NCBI GenBank assembly: GCA_037951105.1
Contig: JBAMJV010009346.1
Span: 1 to 64,000 of the forward strand
Source: Echinarachnius parma
Lineage: Eukaryota; Echinodermata; Echinoidea; Clypeasteroida; Echinarachniidae
Direction of reading: 5' to 3'
Length of the DNA stretch: 64,000 nucleotides
Shown: in pieces, positions 63,841 through 64,000 of the stretch
Position numbering within the stretch: position 1 is the stretch's first letter
Layout of the letters: each line of letters begins with the position of its first letter
The notes under the pieces: generated by a model
Told to the model about the DNA's origin: nothing
Database searches by the model: none
What the model saw: the letters and a program-made list of their open reading frames with translations, nothing else
Made by a program: the position numbers and the translations under genes

Positions 63841-64000
63841 GGGTGCGGTTCGTTATTCCGAAGGTTCGTTATTCCGAAGGTTCGTTATTCCGAACACGCA
63901 AATTTCCTATACCTGAGTGTTCGTTAATCCGAAAATGAAATAGGGTTCGTTAATCCGAACATTTGTTGCATTATTCCGAAGGTTCGTTATTCCGAAGGTT
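63841..64000 (+). repeat. TTCGTTATTCCGAA short tandem array, runs off the window
   Basis: Units of 16 bp, GGTTCGTTATTCCGAA, three in a row at 63847-63895 and two at the right edge. Variant units TTCGTTAATCCGAA are spaced by short unique pieces in the middle. Each unit has TTCG at one side and CGAA at the other, so it is partly self-complementary. Resembles an array I associate with echinoderm DNA, from memory only. Confidence 0.85.

Noticed and set aside
63841..64000. CRISPR array
   Set aside because: The 16-bp units follow one another directly without spacers of equal length, and the context is eukaryotic.

Overview
This window looks like non-coding DNA from a marine invertebrate, most likely an invertebrate deuterostome and possibly a sea urchin. 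The taxon is an inference. It rests on AT-rich sequence dense in small inverted-repeat DNA transposons, a tRNA-derived SINE with an (ATT)n tail, a CR1/L2/Crack-like non-LTR retrotransposon ending in a pentamer tail, and a TTCGTTATTCCGAA-type short tandem array at the right end. I see no operon structure, no bacterial signals and no host protein-coding gene. The only convincing protein-coding remnant is the retrotransposon pol at 46.9-48.9 kb. The window is therefore intergenic or a large intron. One place, about 33.26-33.70 kb on the minus strand, has a plausible promoter and first exon: two CCAAT boxes followed by a strong splice donor.

The main structure is layers of mobile elements in three groups. 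(1) TTAA-targeting elements: an 80-bp family, a roughly 90-bp family with over 20 copies, and three larger families whose ends read TTAAAGGG...CCCTTTAA (386 bp, 570-640 bp and 421 bp). The larger ones share AGGG at their ends and use the same TTAA target, so a piggyBac-like mechanism is likely. (2) TA-targeting fold-back elements with long inverted arms: 616-1729, 7822-9247 (a 1.43-kb near-palindrome), 9488-9923, 13155-14143, the TACAGTCAAACC family, and 63053-63224. (3) Other inverted-repeat families: the GGGGTGTATTC family (29066 and 59067), the GGCCC family (46842 and 57737), 38275-38708, and the GGTTAACC-rich element at 4541-4746.

Several insertions can be ordered by comparison with uninterrupted relatives inside the same window. 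The clearest is a triple nest at 46.84-49.34 kb: a retrotransposon inside an 80-bp TTAA element inside a GGCCC element. The 640-bp and 386-bp elements each sit at the same internal TTAA of separate 90-bp copies. An 80-bp copy sits at another internal TTAA of a 90-bp copy. The element at 9488 sits in one unit of an old tandem array whose other unit preserves the empty site.

The rest is largely tandem repetition at many scales: GAT/TCA-type microsatellites (2.9, 24.0, 34.6, 51.4 kb), long G or C runs, and decayed arrays with units of 60-230 bp (5.8, 15.8, 22.6, 37.2, 39.7, 43.6, 45.1, 49.9, 52.1, 58.2, 61.4, 62.3 kb). A few GC- or CpG-richer islands do not look repetitive (7.45, 12.13, 17.65, 25.65, 35.05, 43.4, 60.57 kb). 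They are candidates for conserved regulatory elements, but only cross-species comparison can decide that.
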